Positions 36,201 to 47,975 of a stretch of 64,000 nt of DNA are shown piece by piece (within the stretch, counting starts at the first letter, position 1; every line of letters begins with the position of its first letter). The stretch is from assembly GCA_007922305.1 (NCBI GenBank), contig ML677478.1, positions 1,220,477-1,284,476 of the forward strand, in the 5' to 3' direction. Both the position numbers and the translations under genes were made by a program. This DNA is from Dermatemys mawii. Lineage: Eukaryota > Chordata > Testudines > Dermatemydidae. The notes under the pieces were generated by a model, which saw only the letters and a list, made by a program, of their open reading frames with translations, was not told the DNA's origin and ran no database searches.

Positions 36201-36404
36201 CTGTAAAACAAAATGAAAATAGGATTCTCATGACGTTCGGAAGTTAGATATTCCCAGACAGAATGTTTTTAGAGATGGAATTAATGATGTAAAATCTTAA
36301 TAATGTAAAAGAAAAAATCCATTGGTGGCTAGTAATTAGGGGCGAATTGAGTTAAAGCAAATAAACTAATCCCCCTCTTCTCTTTCTTTAACTAACCTTT
36401 ACAG

Positions 36405-36759
36405 CAGGGGTTCTCAATCTTTTTCTCTCTGAGTCCCCTCTCAACATGTTATTAAAACACCATGGCTCACCTATGCCACAATAACTGCTTTTAAAAGCCG
36501 GGGGCAGTATTAGAGGGTAGCAAGCGGGGCAATTGCCTGGGGCCCCATGCCATAGGGACCCCCATGAAGTTACTTTGCTCAGGCTCCAGCTTCAGCCCCG
36601 GATGGCAGGGCCCAGGGACCTGGTCTTCAGTCCCATGCGGTAGGGCTTCAGCTTTCTGTCCTGGGCCCCAGTGAGTCTAATGCTGGCCCTGCTTGGAGGC
36701 TCCTCTGAAACCTGCTCAAGCCCCCCTAAGGGCCTTGGACTTCTAGTTGAGAATCACTG
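36405..36759. mobile_element. Non-autonomous hAT element with target duplication
   Basis: The left end CAGGGGTTCTCAATCTTTTT and the right end (reverse complement CAGTGATTCTCAACTAGAAG) are inverted. The flanks ctttacag (36397-36404) and ctttatag (36760-36767) match at 7 of 8 bases. It is 355 bp, with no transposase. Confidence 0.87.
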
Positions 36760-37269
36760 CTTTATAGCATATACTTTACTTTTCTCCCTTCTCTCCGGCA
36801 GCCATATGAGGGAGCAGCAGGGAGTGGGGCATGGGGAAGGGGAGGAAGGAGAATCTGGCAGTGCTCCCACCTTCTTTAGAGCAACACATCAGAGTGCAGT
36901 CTCTGGAGGGAGGTGCTGGTGGGGCTGGTTGCCCTCAGCCCTTATGGGTACATGTAGACTGGAGCTGGAGGTGTAATTTCAAGCTGGAATAGACAGGGGG
37001 CCCCAGGGCCAGGCAGCTGTGGGGGCAGAAGCTTGCTCCTGCTGGCTCCTGGGGCTCCTGCTGCAGGCTTCACCCCTGCTGGCAGCTGAGCTCCCATCTC
37101 CCCGCTCCTCCTCCACCCTCCCAGTGCTTCTCCCCACCAAACAGCTGTTTGCTGGCGCTTGGGATACTCCCAGGAGGGAGGGAGAGGAGCAGGGCTGCAG
37201 CGGCTCAGGGGTGGGGACTTGGGGAAGGGGTGGAATCAAGACAGAGTGGAGCAGAGGTGGGGCCCCTGC

Positions 37270-37700
37270 ACTCCACATACACGTACTCCTCCAGCCCCAC
37301 GACCCTAGTCCCTGCCCTGACATCTGCACCCCCTTCGCATACCCTGTACCCTGACTCCTGCACCCCGTTCACATACTCACAGCTCCCTGCCCTCCCTGAC
37401 TCCTGCACCCCCTACATCCTCACCCCCACCCTGAGCACCAAACAGGAGCTTCTTCACCCGCCCCCCACCACATATCCCCATCTGCACTTATTGGACCAAA
37501 CAGGAGCTGTCCCAGGTAAGTGCTCCACACCCCAACCCCCTGCTGGAGCCTTGAGCCCCTTCCCACACCTTAACTCCTGGCCAGACCCTGCATCCTAACC
37601 CCCCAGCCTGCTCTGCACCCTAACTTCCTCCCAGACCCTGCACCCCCAGCCCTGAGCCTCCTCCCACATCCTAACTCCTGGCCAGACCTTGCACCCCAAC
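37270..37700. repeat. Degenerate C-rich tandem repeat
   Basis: Imperfect units of the type 'cctgactcctgcacccc' and 'caccctgagcaccaaacaggagct' recur across about 400 bases with irregular spacing. This looks like the interior of a common reptile interspersed repeat. Open frames within it are composition artefacts. Confidence 0.55.
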
Positions 37701-38029
37701 ATTTGTTTACATTTTTTAATAGGCGCTCTTATTCAAAACACTTTACAATAATTAGCTAATGGTATAAACAATATTTGTAAAGATCATTAAGTGATCTAGT
37801 GAGACCCTCAGCAATTTTCAAGTGGTCTGTGGAAAAATAAGTTAGACTCCCAAAACAATCAAGGTACCTCACTTTATTTTCATTTACTTCCTATTACTTA
37901 TAGGAGGATGATGAAGAAAAAAAAAGAATGAAAAGATGGGGTAGAGGGGACATAAGAGAGAATGTTCTTTTTCTTGGCCTCGTCCCAAGGGAGGGGACAC
38001 AAAAATGAAGCTAAGCATAGGGCCCCACT

Positions 38030-38890
38030 AACTCTAAATCTGCCACTGTCCTGCTATATGCAAAAGCTATAAAAGACGGGGAGTGACATCATAAGGATTC
38101 TTCACTCACACCCAAGAAGAGTCCTGGAAACACCCAAGGAACAAAGACTGAACTGGGGGAAATGCAGGACCCAGGCAAAAGGGATTTCTAGTCTGTGAAT
38201 GAAACACTTGGGGTTCCAAGCTCTAAAGCAAGTGCAGCTTTCCCCTTAAGAATCTGCAGCCTGCTTGTATCATCACTTAGGGTGAGAATCTGCTAATTTT
38301 TATCTAGTATATTTAGTATAATAAACTTAGTTTGTGTGTTTAGTTTATTTGCTAGGTAATCTGCTTTGATGTGTTTGCTATCCCTTATAATCACTTCAAA
38401 TCTATCTTTTGTAGTTAATAAACCTGTTTTTTCTTTATCTAAAAACCACTGAGTTGGAGTGAAGTGTATGGGAATCTCAGCTCAGGGGGAAAAGGTTTTT
38501 GCTTATTCCTCTCCACATTGAGGGAAGGGGCGAATTTTATGAGCTTACGCTGTACAGTTCCCTGGGCAGTGCAAGACAATAAAAATTTGGGATTATACTC
38601 CAGAGGAGGTGCATGCCTGAGGAGCTGGGAGTTGCCCCAGCTGTAGCCTTCCTATCCAGTGGCTGGTTAGAGAGCCTGAACGTAACTGCAGCAGGATGTT
38701 TCCCTACCTATATGTATACTGGGGAAAGTGCAGGCTGGAGGGCTTCGCAGCTGGTCAGAGGAGCACAGTGTGAGAGGGAGCCCAGTGTGGTGAGTCAGGG
38801 GGTCAGTGGTACCCCAGTTCTGCGAGGTGGAAGCTGTCACAGTGGGTTGGGCCTGCCCTCAAAGGGCCAGCATTATCTGGTACACAAATG
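38030..38890 (+). repeat. Probable solo LTR or LTR fragment
   Basis: It has a TATA box (TATAAAAG near 38069) and downstream 'gagtgacatcataaggattcttcactcacacccaagaag', then an AATAAA (38418-38423) after 'tgctaggtaatctgctttgatgtgtttgctatcccttataatcact'. This order fits U3-R-U5 of an endogenous retroelement LTR in plus orientation. TG/CA ends and a target duplication are not clear. Confidence 0.5.
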
Positions 38891-38915
38891 TAACATGTTA
38901 AGGAAGAGATAGTAC

Positions 38916-38987
38916 CTTCAGCATTTTCTTTTTCTGAGAACATAGTGCCTCCTAAATTCCTGGGTTCATTCTCCATACCTGAAGATC
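38916..38987 (-). CDS. 72-nt linker exon of gene 2
   Basis: Bounded by acceptor CCTTTCTAG and donor GCTGAAG|GTACTA on the minus strand, 72 nt, phase 1 to 1, so it splices in frame to the VLIG exon. It encodes about 24 residues, SSGMENEPRNLGG then TMFSEKENAE. MENEPRNLGG matches VENRPRILGG in the 72-nt exon of gene 3, and FSEKEN matches the first repeat unit of gene 1. These matches make it a convincing exon despite its size. An internal ATG could in principle act as a start. Confidence 0.78.
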
Positions 38988-39525
38988 CTAGAAAGGAAAC
39001 CACATTAAAACCTTCTCAGGTCCTTAAAGACTTTTTTGATGTTCCCATATTCTTAATAGTTCTATAATCTCCTTTCAAAATAATGAAGATGCTCCAAGAA
39101 GCTTTTTCTACAGTAAAAATAAAGCCAATGAAAATTCAGACACTTTGCAGGAAATCCTAACTGCAGGGAACAGGAAGGCAAAATGCGATTTGCTGTTACA
39201 TATTGTAGATTGAATGTTCTAATTCTGTAGAGAAGTTCCAGAATTGTTCATTGGGTTTTATTTCAAGAAAGATAGGTGACCTATGAGGCCAGAAGTTAAC
39301 TTGATTTTTACCTTTTTCGTTTGTGAAGGTGTCACTAGGTATTACATTTTATTGGTGGATTTTGGTCTTTGCACTCAAAGTGACTCCTTATTAGGCTTAT
39401 TAGCCAGTCTCACTAATCAGAGGTGGAAGGCTCCAGTCAAATGAGTCTGTAGATGGCCCAGGAATTGCTTGTACCTGCCCTGAGAATAGCCATATGGAGA
39501 GCTCTACCAAGAGACAGAGTACTGG

Positions 39526-40560
39526 GGTGTAGCAAGGCGGTGTGGTGCCCCACCACCCCGCTGATGGACGAGCCTCCCCAGATACCACAGTGGGCAGAGC
39601 TAGTGAGTCCTGCGCCCACCCCTCAGAGGTCACGGCGCAGGACCGGAAGTATAAAAGCCTGGCCCCAGAGCTCACTCTGGAGGCAGCCACCAGAGGAGCC
39701 AGGTGCTGCTGGTGGAGCTCCTGACCAGGAAGCCTCAGCGACCCCAGAGGAACCTGCGAACTGACCGAGCCTATCCCACGCCCACTACCCAGAAGAGACC
39801 TGGCTGAGCCTACCCTGTGCCTGCTACCCAGAGGAGGACTGGCCGAATTTACCCAATGCCCGCCACCCCGAGGAGCCGCCAAGCCTACTCCAAGCCAGCT
39901 ACCTTGAGGATGAACCGAGCTTACCTCCTGCCAGGTATCCGGAGGAGCTGCCGGATCTGCCCCTCAACAGCAACCCCGAGGAGCCCATGACCCTGGAGCC
40001 CAGTGAGGACACAGCCCTAATCCAGGCACCGCTTGAGGGGGAGTCTGGAAGTAGCCCGGGGGCAGAATTAGAGCCAATGTCAGTGTGTTGTACTCAGGAT
40101 CCCCACTGACAGCAGATGGTCTTCTGCTGTTGCTGCTAGGGCCGCGGGCTGGGATGCAGTGGAGTGGGAGGACCTGCATCCCCCCTGCCACCCTCCGCTG
40201 TGGGCAGCCGTCTCCCCCTCTACCAGACACGGGAGTCTAACATTGCTACCAGACTGTTCCTGCTCAGCCCCTGCATAAGGGTCTGAACCCAAACTGTTTG
40301 TTTCCTGCCCCGCCCTGCCCCAGGGGCTGGGCCTATTGAACTATTGCTGCTCAGCCCCTGCCTGAGGGTCTGAGCCCTTAACTGTTGTCTGTGTGCTGCC
40401 CACCGGCCTCAGGGTCTGGGTTTATTGAACTGTGGACTCAGCCCTATCTGAGCGCTTGGGCTAAAGCTGGGTATTCCCCAACCCAGCTATGGGTGAGAAG
40501 TGAGGCGGTGTGGTGCCCCCCCGCCCCGCAGACGGACGAGCCCCGGCGCCGTCCTTCTAC
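39526..40560 (+). repeat. Retroelement-like segment bounded by direct repeats
   Basis: 'ggcggtgtggtgccccaccaccccgctgatggacgagcc' near 39537 recurs as 'ggcggtgtggtgcccccccgccccgcagacggacgagcc' near 40504, about 967 bases later. A TATAAAAG lies at 39650-39657, soon after the first copy. This could be two LTR pieces around a short internal region, or a tandem duplication of one LTR. The segment between them has a repetitive open frame (39765-40109). Confidence 0.5.
39765..40109 (+). other. ATG-less open frame with a 14-codon Pro-Glu repeat
   Basis: The frame opens after TGA at 39762 and runs 114 codons to TGA at 40107-40109. It has about five copies of a unit like LPCACYPEEDWPN or LPPARYPEELPD, then an acidic Ser/Glu tail. 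There is no start codon, and it sits inside the direct-repeat-bounded segment, so it is probably the remnant of a retroelement reading frame. I do not recognise the protein. Confidence 0.4.
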
Positions 40561-40769
40561 AGGGGGGAAAACAAGCTATGCATGTCTTATTTCCATAGCC
40601 CATCCTCTCATCCTACCCCTTTCCCCCATCCACTGGTGAGCGCTGCTGCTCCCTTTTCCCTCCACCATTCCCCTGGTGGTTCACTTTCTATCGCCTCCTC
40701 CAGCTCTTCTCTGGTGTCTCCCTTAGAACCCTGGGAAATAACTAGGAGAAACAGGATTAAATTTAAATA

Positions 40770-41000
40770 AAAGATTAGACTCAATATCCAGAAAAAACTT
40801 CCTAACAGTGAGACCTATGGGGCCATGGAATCATCTTCCTAGGGGGGAGGTTGGACCATCACCTGGGCCATAGAAAATGAGGACTGGATGAGCATGTGGA
40901 GGACAGACAGTATGCAAAAATCCTAGGCGTTTGCAAGGCTTCCTGCCAGACAAATCCCCACCTGTTCCTGGCTGGTTTTGGTCTTAGTGATGCTTTCATT
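40770..41000 (+). repeat. CR1 LINE 3' fragment
   Basis: It reads 'agattagactcaatatccagaaaaaacttcctaacagtgag', then 'gaatcatcttcctaggggggaggttgg', a CR1 3' region in plus orientation. Confidence 0.7.
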
Positions 41001-42079
41001 TTGTTTTTCTATTTGAAATGTTGAATTTGCTGCAGGTTAAATCTTCCCTTGGGCTTTGTCTCTACTATGAAAATTAAAACCATAGATCAGCACCAATACA
41101 GGGCAACTGGTTTCAGCAACAAAGAGGGATGTTTTTTCAGTTTGCAGTCTGCTAGCAGGCAGGGGGTTGTGAGAGAAGCAGAGCCTTTGATCAAAGCTGA
41201 GCCCTGATTAGGAGGCAAAGCATCCCTGATTAGGGAGTCTATAAAGGCAGCCACGCAGCCAGCCAGTGGCACATGAGCAGCAACCCAGAAGCCAGCTCTT
41301 TTGGCGGGGGTTACATGAAATTACTGTAAGAGAAGAACTCACAGGCCAGAAAATCATTCCCCTCTCAAGTGACACTTGGCACAGTTACAGGCTCTATTTG
41401 TGTCCAGCCTAGTGATGGCCAAGGTGAAACGGATGGATTTTGAGCTCAGGTTATGTATTTACCACAACCTTATTTGCCATGTCAGCCTACTGGAACAAGG
41501 CTGGAATGGAAAGGAAGACATGTTTGTAGGTTCAAGTAGCTTTGTTCTTCCCCTGGAGGAAACGGGATGTGCTACTAGAGGGATAGAAGGGGAACATGTC
41601 ACTGGTGGGTCATGTCTGAGTCTGCTGAACCCAAACCAGTGATGTTCAGATGATCTGAGTTTACTGGAGAGGATTCATCCAGTGCTTAGCACACTCTTCT
41701 GAGAGGTGTGGTGGGCAACTCTGGTTCAAATCCTTTCTCCCCATCAGGCAGAGTGGAGAATTGAAGCTGGATATCCCACATCCTAGGTGAATTCTCTAAT
41801 TGCTGCACTAAAAAAATATAAGACGGACTCTACACATCCCCTGTTAGGTGGATTTTGATTGATGCAAAAGCAAAAACATAAGTGCTGAAGGAATTTGTAC
41901 ACGGAAAGTTAGGCACTGAGTTTGGACATCTGAGCTGGAGTGTTGTGGATTGCAGTGGAGCCTAGACCTAGAGTTTAGGCTCCTAAGTCCCTTTGTGGAT
42001 CTGGATCATAGAAGCCTAAGTCCCATTGATTTTCCTGGAAAGCAAAGAATCTGGAAAGGATTCAGGTGCCATAGTGGAC

Positions 42080-43020
42080 AAACAATTCAACAGGAGTTCC
42101 CAGTGTGATGCTGTGGCAAAAAGAGCTAGTACAGTCCCTGGACGTACAGAGTAGTGAGTGGGAGGACGGAGGCAATTTTACTTCTGCATAAAGCACTGGT
42201 GAGATTAATACTGGAACGCTGCATCCTGCTCTTGTGTCTGGTTTAAAAAAGACATTGAAGAACTGAAGAGGGTGCAGAAAGTCACATTTGAGAACTAGAG
42301 AAATGCCTTAGGCCTGGTCTACACATTAAGCTAGGCCACCAAAAGAGCCTAAAGACCTAAAACTCTTTAACTTATTAAAATGAAGACCGAGGTGTGACTT
42401 GATTACACTGAATAGGCACCTTCATGGGGAGAAAATACCAAATAGTCAAGGGCTTTTTTAACCTAGCAGGGAAAAGTAGAACAAGAACCAATGGCTGGAA
42501 GCTGTAGCCAGACAAATTCCAATTAGAAATAAAGCACCAGTTTTTAACGAGGAGTGTGATTAACTAGTGGAACAAACTCCCAAGGGAAATGTTGGATTCT
42601 CTGTCTATATGGGTACGTCTTCACAACCTGCTGTATCAGCAGGCAGTGATTGATCCCCGAACGCACTCCCTGTTGACTCTGGAACTCCACCGCCGCAAGA
42701 GGCAAAAGTGGAGTTGACGGGGGAGTGGCCGTGGTCGACTTGCCGCCGTGTGGACAGCCAGATAAGTTGCCCTAAGATACGATGGCTTCAGCTACGCTAT
42801 TTGCTATTAGGTCAACCTCTCCTCCCCCAGTGTAGGCCAGGCCTAAGTCTTCAAATCCAGACTGGGTGCTTTTTAGGAAAATGCTTTAGCCCAACGCCAA
42901 TTATGCTTTAATCAAACACAAGGCTTTGGGCTCAATCCAGGACTCACTGAATGCAATTCCCTTCCCAGTGTTACATGGGAGGTCAGACTTGATGATCTAA
43001 TGGTCCCCTCTGGCCTTCTG
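42080..43020 (+). repeat. CR1 LINE 3' part with nested MITE(s)
   Basis: It goes through 'aaatgccatagtgg'-like text, 'gcactggtgagattaatactggaacgctgcatcc', 'gaagagggtgcagaaagtcac', 'gcaccagtttttaacgaggagtgtgattaactagtggaacaaactcccaagg' and the 3' end 'ggaggtcagacttgatgatctaatggtcccctctggcctt'. A MITE lies at 42611-42844 and another short GGCCTGGTCTACAC-type piece begins at 42311. Confidence 0.78.
42611..42844. mobile_element. MITE nested in CR1
   Basis: It begins GGGTACGTCTTCACAACC and ends 'ctcccccagtgtaggccaggcct', with weak terminal inversion (GTCTTCACA against CCTACACTG). It separates 'ggattctctgtctatat' from 'aagtcttcaaatccagactgggtgc', which are contiguous in CR1. Confidence 0.65.
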
Positions 43021-43099
43021 CTTGGTATAAATGTGAGCAGGAGACAGAGCTTTCTCAGAGGCCTGTCCCAGATGGTAGAACAAACTCCCACAGGAATTA

Positions 43100-43800
43100 A
43101 GAATGACCAAACTCCTCAACACTTACCACTACATGTGCAAGATGTTCCTCTTCAACAAAAGATCTCAGTGAGTGACGGAATACACTCATGTTCACACCTT
43201 ATACATTATTGTAATAATTTTTGTACAAGGCCCATCTTGTAAGGTATAACTTTCTGGTCAATACTATCCTGATAAAATAGTATGCCAACATTGTATATGG
43301 AGTTATAAGAATTCCCTCTATGACATTATTAACACGTTTGGTACCCCACAACCCTGCCCAAACTGAGGTTGGCAAATAGGTCTGTCTTAAACAAAGGCAT
43401 GAGTGCCCTGCTTAATTTGCATTTAAGCAGTCAACAGAGTCATTAAGCAGGAAGGAAGGCAAAGAAAGCTCACACAGATGAGAAAAAGCCAGCAGGGAAC
43501 ATCCTTTCACATAGACTCTTGTGTCCCAGTGCCCAGCTGGAAATGTTTTTCAAGAGGGGGACAAACTGTAAAAAGGAGGGACAAACACCCCAAACACCTT
43601 TCTTTCTCTCCCTGCCAGTTGCATTCACTGCACCTAAAGTGACAAAGAAAGAATTTGCTGGACTTTAGGGGAGGGGTTCTGATCTACAGGATTTGCTCAG
43701 GAAGACAGCTGAAAGCACAGGGTGAGAAACTTTGTTTGACTCTGATATAGTTTGTCAAGTTAGAGGGGAATCCAGGCAGGTGGGATAGGCACTTCAGTGG
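43100..43800. repeat. Probable LTR-derived tract
   Basis: It includes 'cttgtaaggtataactttctggtcaatactatcctgataaaatagtatgcc', 'ttggtaccccacaaccctgcccaaactgaggttgg' and a purine-rich tail. The composition resembles reptile endogenous retroelement LTRs. Boundaries and orientation are not established. Confidence 0.35.
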
Positions 43801-45723
43801 GACCCCAGCAAATCCACTGCCACTCTGAAAGGGGAGTCCAACTCGTCACTCCCTTCCCCACCCCCCCTTCAACTTCCCAGTTAGGATTAGGGTTTATGAA
43901 GCTGAACTTGGGCACAGACCACCCCTTCCCCACACTATAACTGGTTTAGTGCTAAGGCTCCTGATTGGGCTGTAGCCCCTACTTACGCCAAAGGAGAAAG
44001 AGGAAGTTGCCTGTACAATGGAGCTTCATACAGCTGTCTTAGTATATACCTGTTCCTGCTTTCTGATCCTGACCTCCTGGTATTCTGACTAGCCCTGAAT
44101 ATTAATTGCCTGCTGGTTTGTCTCTTAATCCTGATTCATGGTCATTTGTTTCTGGCCTGTGCCTGATGTTAACCCTCAGCTAGGCTATCTATGTCCTGGC
44201 CCTAGAGAGACGGTGAGAGTGCAAAAGACAGTGCAGCAGGCTCTGAGGCTAGATTGTTCCCTCTCAAGGAAAACTCCCGTGGGGCCCCCTTCACAGAAGA
44301 TTAGGGAAGTCTGTGTGGAGTCTGTGTCCTACACTGTGTACAGGTCTCCTGTCCTTGAAGGTCCCAGGCAATATGGCTACAATGGAGCAGTGCTGTTAAA
44401 GAATCACCCACAGGGAACTGTCCTGGAATCTCACTATAAAGGGGAGTCCCCACTGTGAAGGGTAAAGCCTGGGGCTTTTTCCTCAGATTTACGCAGGGGA
44501 ATGATAAGCATTCTGCTGTCTTGACCTTAGGCTTCCCATGCTCATCTCCTGATGGGAGTGGGGACAAGGCTGCTGAGACAGCTGTTCCTTTTCTAAGTGG
44601 GACTGGGGAGATCTTCCTTGAGCAATCCACCTCACCTCTGTCTCTGCAAATTTCAGTTCTGAATGATGGAATTTTGCCCCCCCAATAAGCCCCACCCTCG
44701 TTTTTTTGGATTGCTGACGTATTAAAATCAGCAGGAATGTGAGATGGCTCCAAGTGAAAATTAATGCTGCCTCAGGCTGTATTCATTTTGGGGGTGGAAC
44801 TTACTGCTGGCTGTCAAGGTGGGGGGAGCTGCAATTCCCAACCCCACCTCCTTGGGGTTCAGAAATTACATTGCATGGTGGCGGGGTGTCACCCCATAAT
44901 GTCCCCATAAAGGAAATGGAAACTTATGTCGCAGAGTCTCCTCTGCACCCAGATCCCGGAGGAGGATTGCCACTCCACCACCAAGCCCCTCCTGAGAATT
45001 CAATTGTATTTTAAGTTTTCAAATCTTTTTAAATAGCTAATAGTACTTACTCTTTTCTGTTGGAAGGTAAAGTGATCACAGCTCCTACAGAGGTGTCTGT
45101 TCAGCTGCGTTTGCCTTGTGCATATAAATAAAGAGTCAATAGGAATCTGAAAGTAAAACTTTCAGGGAGGTTGGGTCACAGCCTTTCCTGTGCAATTATC
45201 AGAAACCACACAGCAGCAGAGTGTCAGCAAACAAAGCCCACATCTTAACTGGCACTTGGCCTGACGTCCAGCACCATGGGTGTGCCCAGCTTAGGGTGCA
45301 AAATATTTGAGCTCAGTTTTATGGCACAGCCTGAGTCCAGTGCAGTGTCAGGACGTCTTGCATCTCAAAGCAGTGCAGGTAGAAGGGTGCAGTCACTTTT
45401 TGCTTTTCCACCATTCAGTCTGGCCTATCAGACAGCCAGGCAAGCCTTACCCAGCTGCTTCCCTTGTGACTGTCCTTCTGCTGTCAGCCTCATTCAAGAG
45501 TGGTGGGGGAGGGACCCCCATTCCTGTGTTGGGGCCCAAACTCAGGTGGATGAGTCCAAAATCAGGGGCACAATGTGCTCATTTATGGGGAGAAGTCTGC
45601 GATCAGGGGGACAGCCTCCCTCCCTGTCAGCGAGGAAGAGGCCTCATATTTGGGTGACTGGAGCCAATCACGTGAGAGAGCATGAGCACTACTAGCACTA
45701 CTACCACTTCTGGTGGACCCCTA

Positions 45724-45842
45724 CGGTGACCAGACAGCAAGTGTGAAAAATTGGGACGGGGGTGGGGGATCGTAGAAGCCTATATAAGAAAAAGACCCAA
45801 AAATCGGGACTGTCCCTATAAAATCGAGACATCTGGTCACCC
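45724..45842. mobile_element. Short MITE with TA target duplication
   Basis: The ends CGGTGACCAGACAGCAAG and (reverse complement) GGGTGACCAGATGTCTCG are inverted, and TA flanks both sides (45722-45723 and 45843-45844). It is 119 bp, with an internal 'aatcgggactgtccctataaaat'. The TA duplication suggests a Tc1/mariner-type transposase. Confidence 0.82.
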
Positions 45843-45989
45843 TATGGGCCACGCACATCTCTGTCATAACAATACAGGTCAATGAGATTTTATTGGCAGG
45901 CCAAGCTATAGAAATGTTACCAATGTGTAAGAAAAAGACAGATTCCCTCATGTGTCTGTCCGAGGGGGACACAACGGTTGATCATCTGT

Positions 45990-46720
45990 GTCCATCTGTC
46001 ATTTCTCTGTCCCTGTGCTCATGGCAGGTTTTTCCGTTGCATTCTGCCATCTCCCTCCTTTCCAACAGGGTCAGGCAAAGTTTTTTCCCTCTTACTTTTC
46101 GATGAACTCTCCTTTAGGTTTTCTGATAATTTGAGGAAATATTTGCCTGCACTCCCTCATATTTAAGACACTGGAGTAGAAAGTGTCTCCTGTCTCAGTC
46201 TCTCTCCTCTGTCACGCTGGATGCACAGTCTGGACTTGGACTGTTTTATGCCTCCTAGTCTCACCTCTAGTTCGTGGTCACTGTCTCCAATTACAGAATC
46301 AATCTGCCTTAGTTCTGCACATGTGACTTTAGTGAAATAGCTGCTCGGGTAACCAGTCTGTGCAGGGTTCTGTAGCAGCCCAGCTTGTTACTATTTTTTA
46401 TTTGCTTTTCCATTGACTGATGTGTTGGTGTTTTAGTTGCTGGTCTAGTATTTTGATCACATCTTGGTTTTGATCATTCTTTTCTGGATGTTGATTTAAC
46501 AGAGGATTGGCTCAGTTCTGCTCAGCAACTGGTGGTGCTGAAGTTCCCATGCATAGAATTGCAAGTGGAGGATTTCAGTTAGAGTTTTATTGTATTTGAT
46601 GCAATCAGTTTTTAAATTTGGGGCCCAGATTTCACTCCCATATAGTAGAATGGGTTGGATGTTGCTCTCAAATAGTTGTAGCAGTAGTTTTATCAGGGAG
46701 CTGTATCTACCTATGTTTTA
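45990..46720 (-). repeat. Non-LTR retrotransposon remnant (reverse transcriptase C-terminal region)
   Basis: The minus strand around 46700-46500 reads QLFESNIQPILLYGSEIWAP, then KYNKTLTEILHLQFYAWELQ, a pattern typical of LINE reverse transcriptase tails (the LYGSEIW motif). Further down, KYEGVQANIF, KGEFIEKSEGKKF and ECNGKTCHEHRDRE resemble the terminal LINE segment. Several frameshifts are present. The clade (L2, RTE or other) cannot be told by eye; it is not CR1-like in sequence. Confidence 0.65.
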
Positions 46721-47204
46721 TTTATGGAGTAGGAATCCTGTAGAGCTTTCTTTTGCAGTGTTTTGATGTGTTTATTATGGAGACCTGTATGTATAATGCA
46801 GGGAATGTTCAATCTCCATGTCTTTCTAATACCACGTTACTCTGTTTTGGGAATTTACCTGGAAAATCATTGTTGTTTCCATATTCACCTGCAACACAAC
46901 AGTGTGTTTCTTACGTATTCACCCAGACCTATATCCAGTCAAGTCATTCCTATTCCACACAGCCTATCCCCAAGTCACTTATGCTATTTAAAGTACCAGC
47001 TTGCTCAGAGACTCACTTTTAATTGAGCCTTAAGTCACTCACTGCATATTTAAATGGTGATGATTCTCATTAGAGGAAATGGCAGCTTTTCTTCTGCAAA
47101 CTTATAGTGATATGATGTTGTGATGTACTGCGCAGAATTCACTCAGCCTTCTTCTGCTTAGATTGTTTACACTTCTCACTTTGATTAATGGATTAGAACA
47201 GGGG

Positions 47205-47600
47205 ATGGGACTCTTGGGGAATGGAGTCTAGTGGTTAGAGCAGTGTTGAGGGGGAGTCAGGACTCATGGATTCTATTTCTAATTCTGAGAGGGAAGTAAT
47301 ACCTAGTGACTACAGCAGGAGGAAGTAGGAGTCAGAACTCCTGGTTCTATTCCTGACTCTGGGAAAGGAGTGGGGTCTAGTGGTTAGAGGAGGTTGGCTG
47401 GGAGTTCAGACTGGTGAGTCCTATTCCCAGCTTTGAGAGGGAATTTAGAACAGCGGTGGAGAATGGGAGTCATGACTCCTGGGTTCTATTTTTGGCTCTG
47501 GGAGGGGAGTGGGGTCTAGTTGCTAGCCAATGGATAACTAGGAGTTCAAATTCCTTGGTCCTAATCCTGGTTCTGCCACTGATTTGTCTGACTGTGGGCA
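47205..47600 (+). repeat. Tandem tRNA-like SINE units (about 74-bp period)
   Basis: About five units start with 'ggagtctagtggttagagcag'-type sequence at about 47221, 47295, 47370, 47443 and 47507 and carry 'gactcctgggttctattcc'. AGTGGTTAGAGCA resembles a tRNA A box and GGTTCTATTCC a B box. So the unit looks like a tRNA-derived SINE head repeated in tandem. Confidence 0.65.
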
Positions 47601-47704
47601 CCACTGACACTGTTCTCTCAGTTTTTATTTTAGTCTCTCCAAGATGATTTCTGGGAATCACAATTGCTGGAGGAGATCAGGGAAAGTCCCTGGCACTGAT
47701 TAAG

Positions 47705-47975
47705 GTCAGGGTTACACTACAAACACCTGTCCCACTGTAGTGCTTTGGATGAAGATGCTTTAAGCTGTTGAGAGAGAGCTCTCCTGTCTGCTTAGTAACT
47801 CCACCTCTGCTAGAGGCAGCAGCTATGTCGCTGGGAGAAGCTCTTCTGCCAACGTAAGAATGTCTACATGGAAGTGGGGCATTAAAGTTGGTATAACTAC
47901 ATTGCTCAGGGGTGTGGATTTTTGCACACCCCTGAGGGACGTAGTTTATACAGAAGCAAGTGTAATTTAGAGCTG
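47705..47975. repeat. MITE remnant
   Basis: It starts 'cagggttacactacaaacacctgtcccactg' and contains 'gagagagagctctcctgtctgcttagtaactccacc' and 'ctacattgctcaggggtgtggatttttgcacacccctgagggacgtag', a hairpin. It is the same family as 26270-26470 in the opposite orientation. Confidence 0.6.

Larger units (their letters stand above)
36201..38915 (-). other. Intron of gene 2 between 72-nt exon and VLIG exon
   Basis: It holds a hAT element (36405-36759), a G-rich then C-rich imperfect tandem stretch (36780-37700) and an LTR-like segment (about 38030-38890). I see no counterpart of the 57-nt exon of gene 1. Confidence 0.5.

Noticed and set aside
39400..39882. 160-codon minus-strand frame
   Set aside because: Antisense to the direct-repeat retroelement-like segment; GC-rich composition keeps frames open.
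44138..44753. Overlapping 106- and 150-codon frames
   Set aside because: No domain, no splice context, and both strands are equally open.
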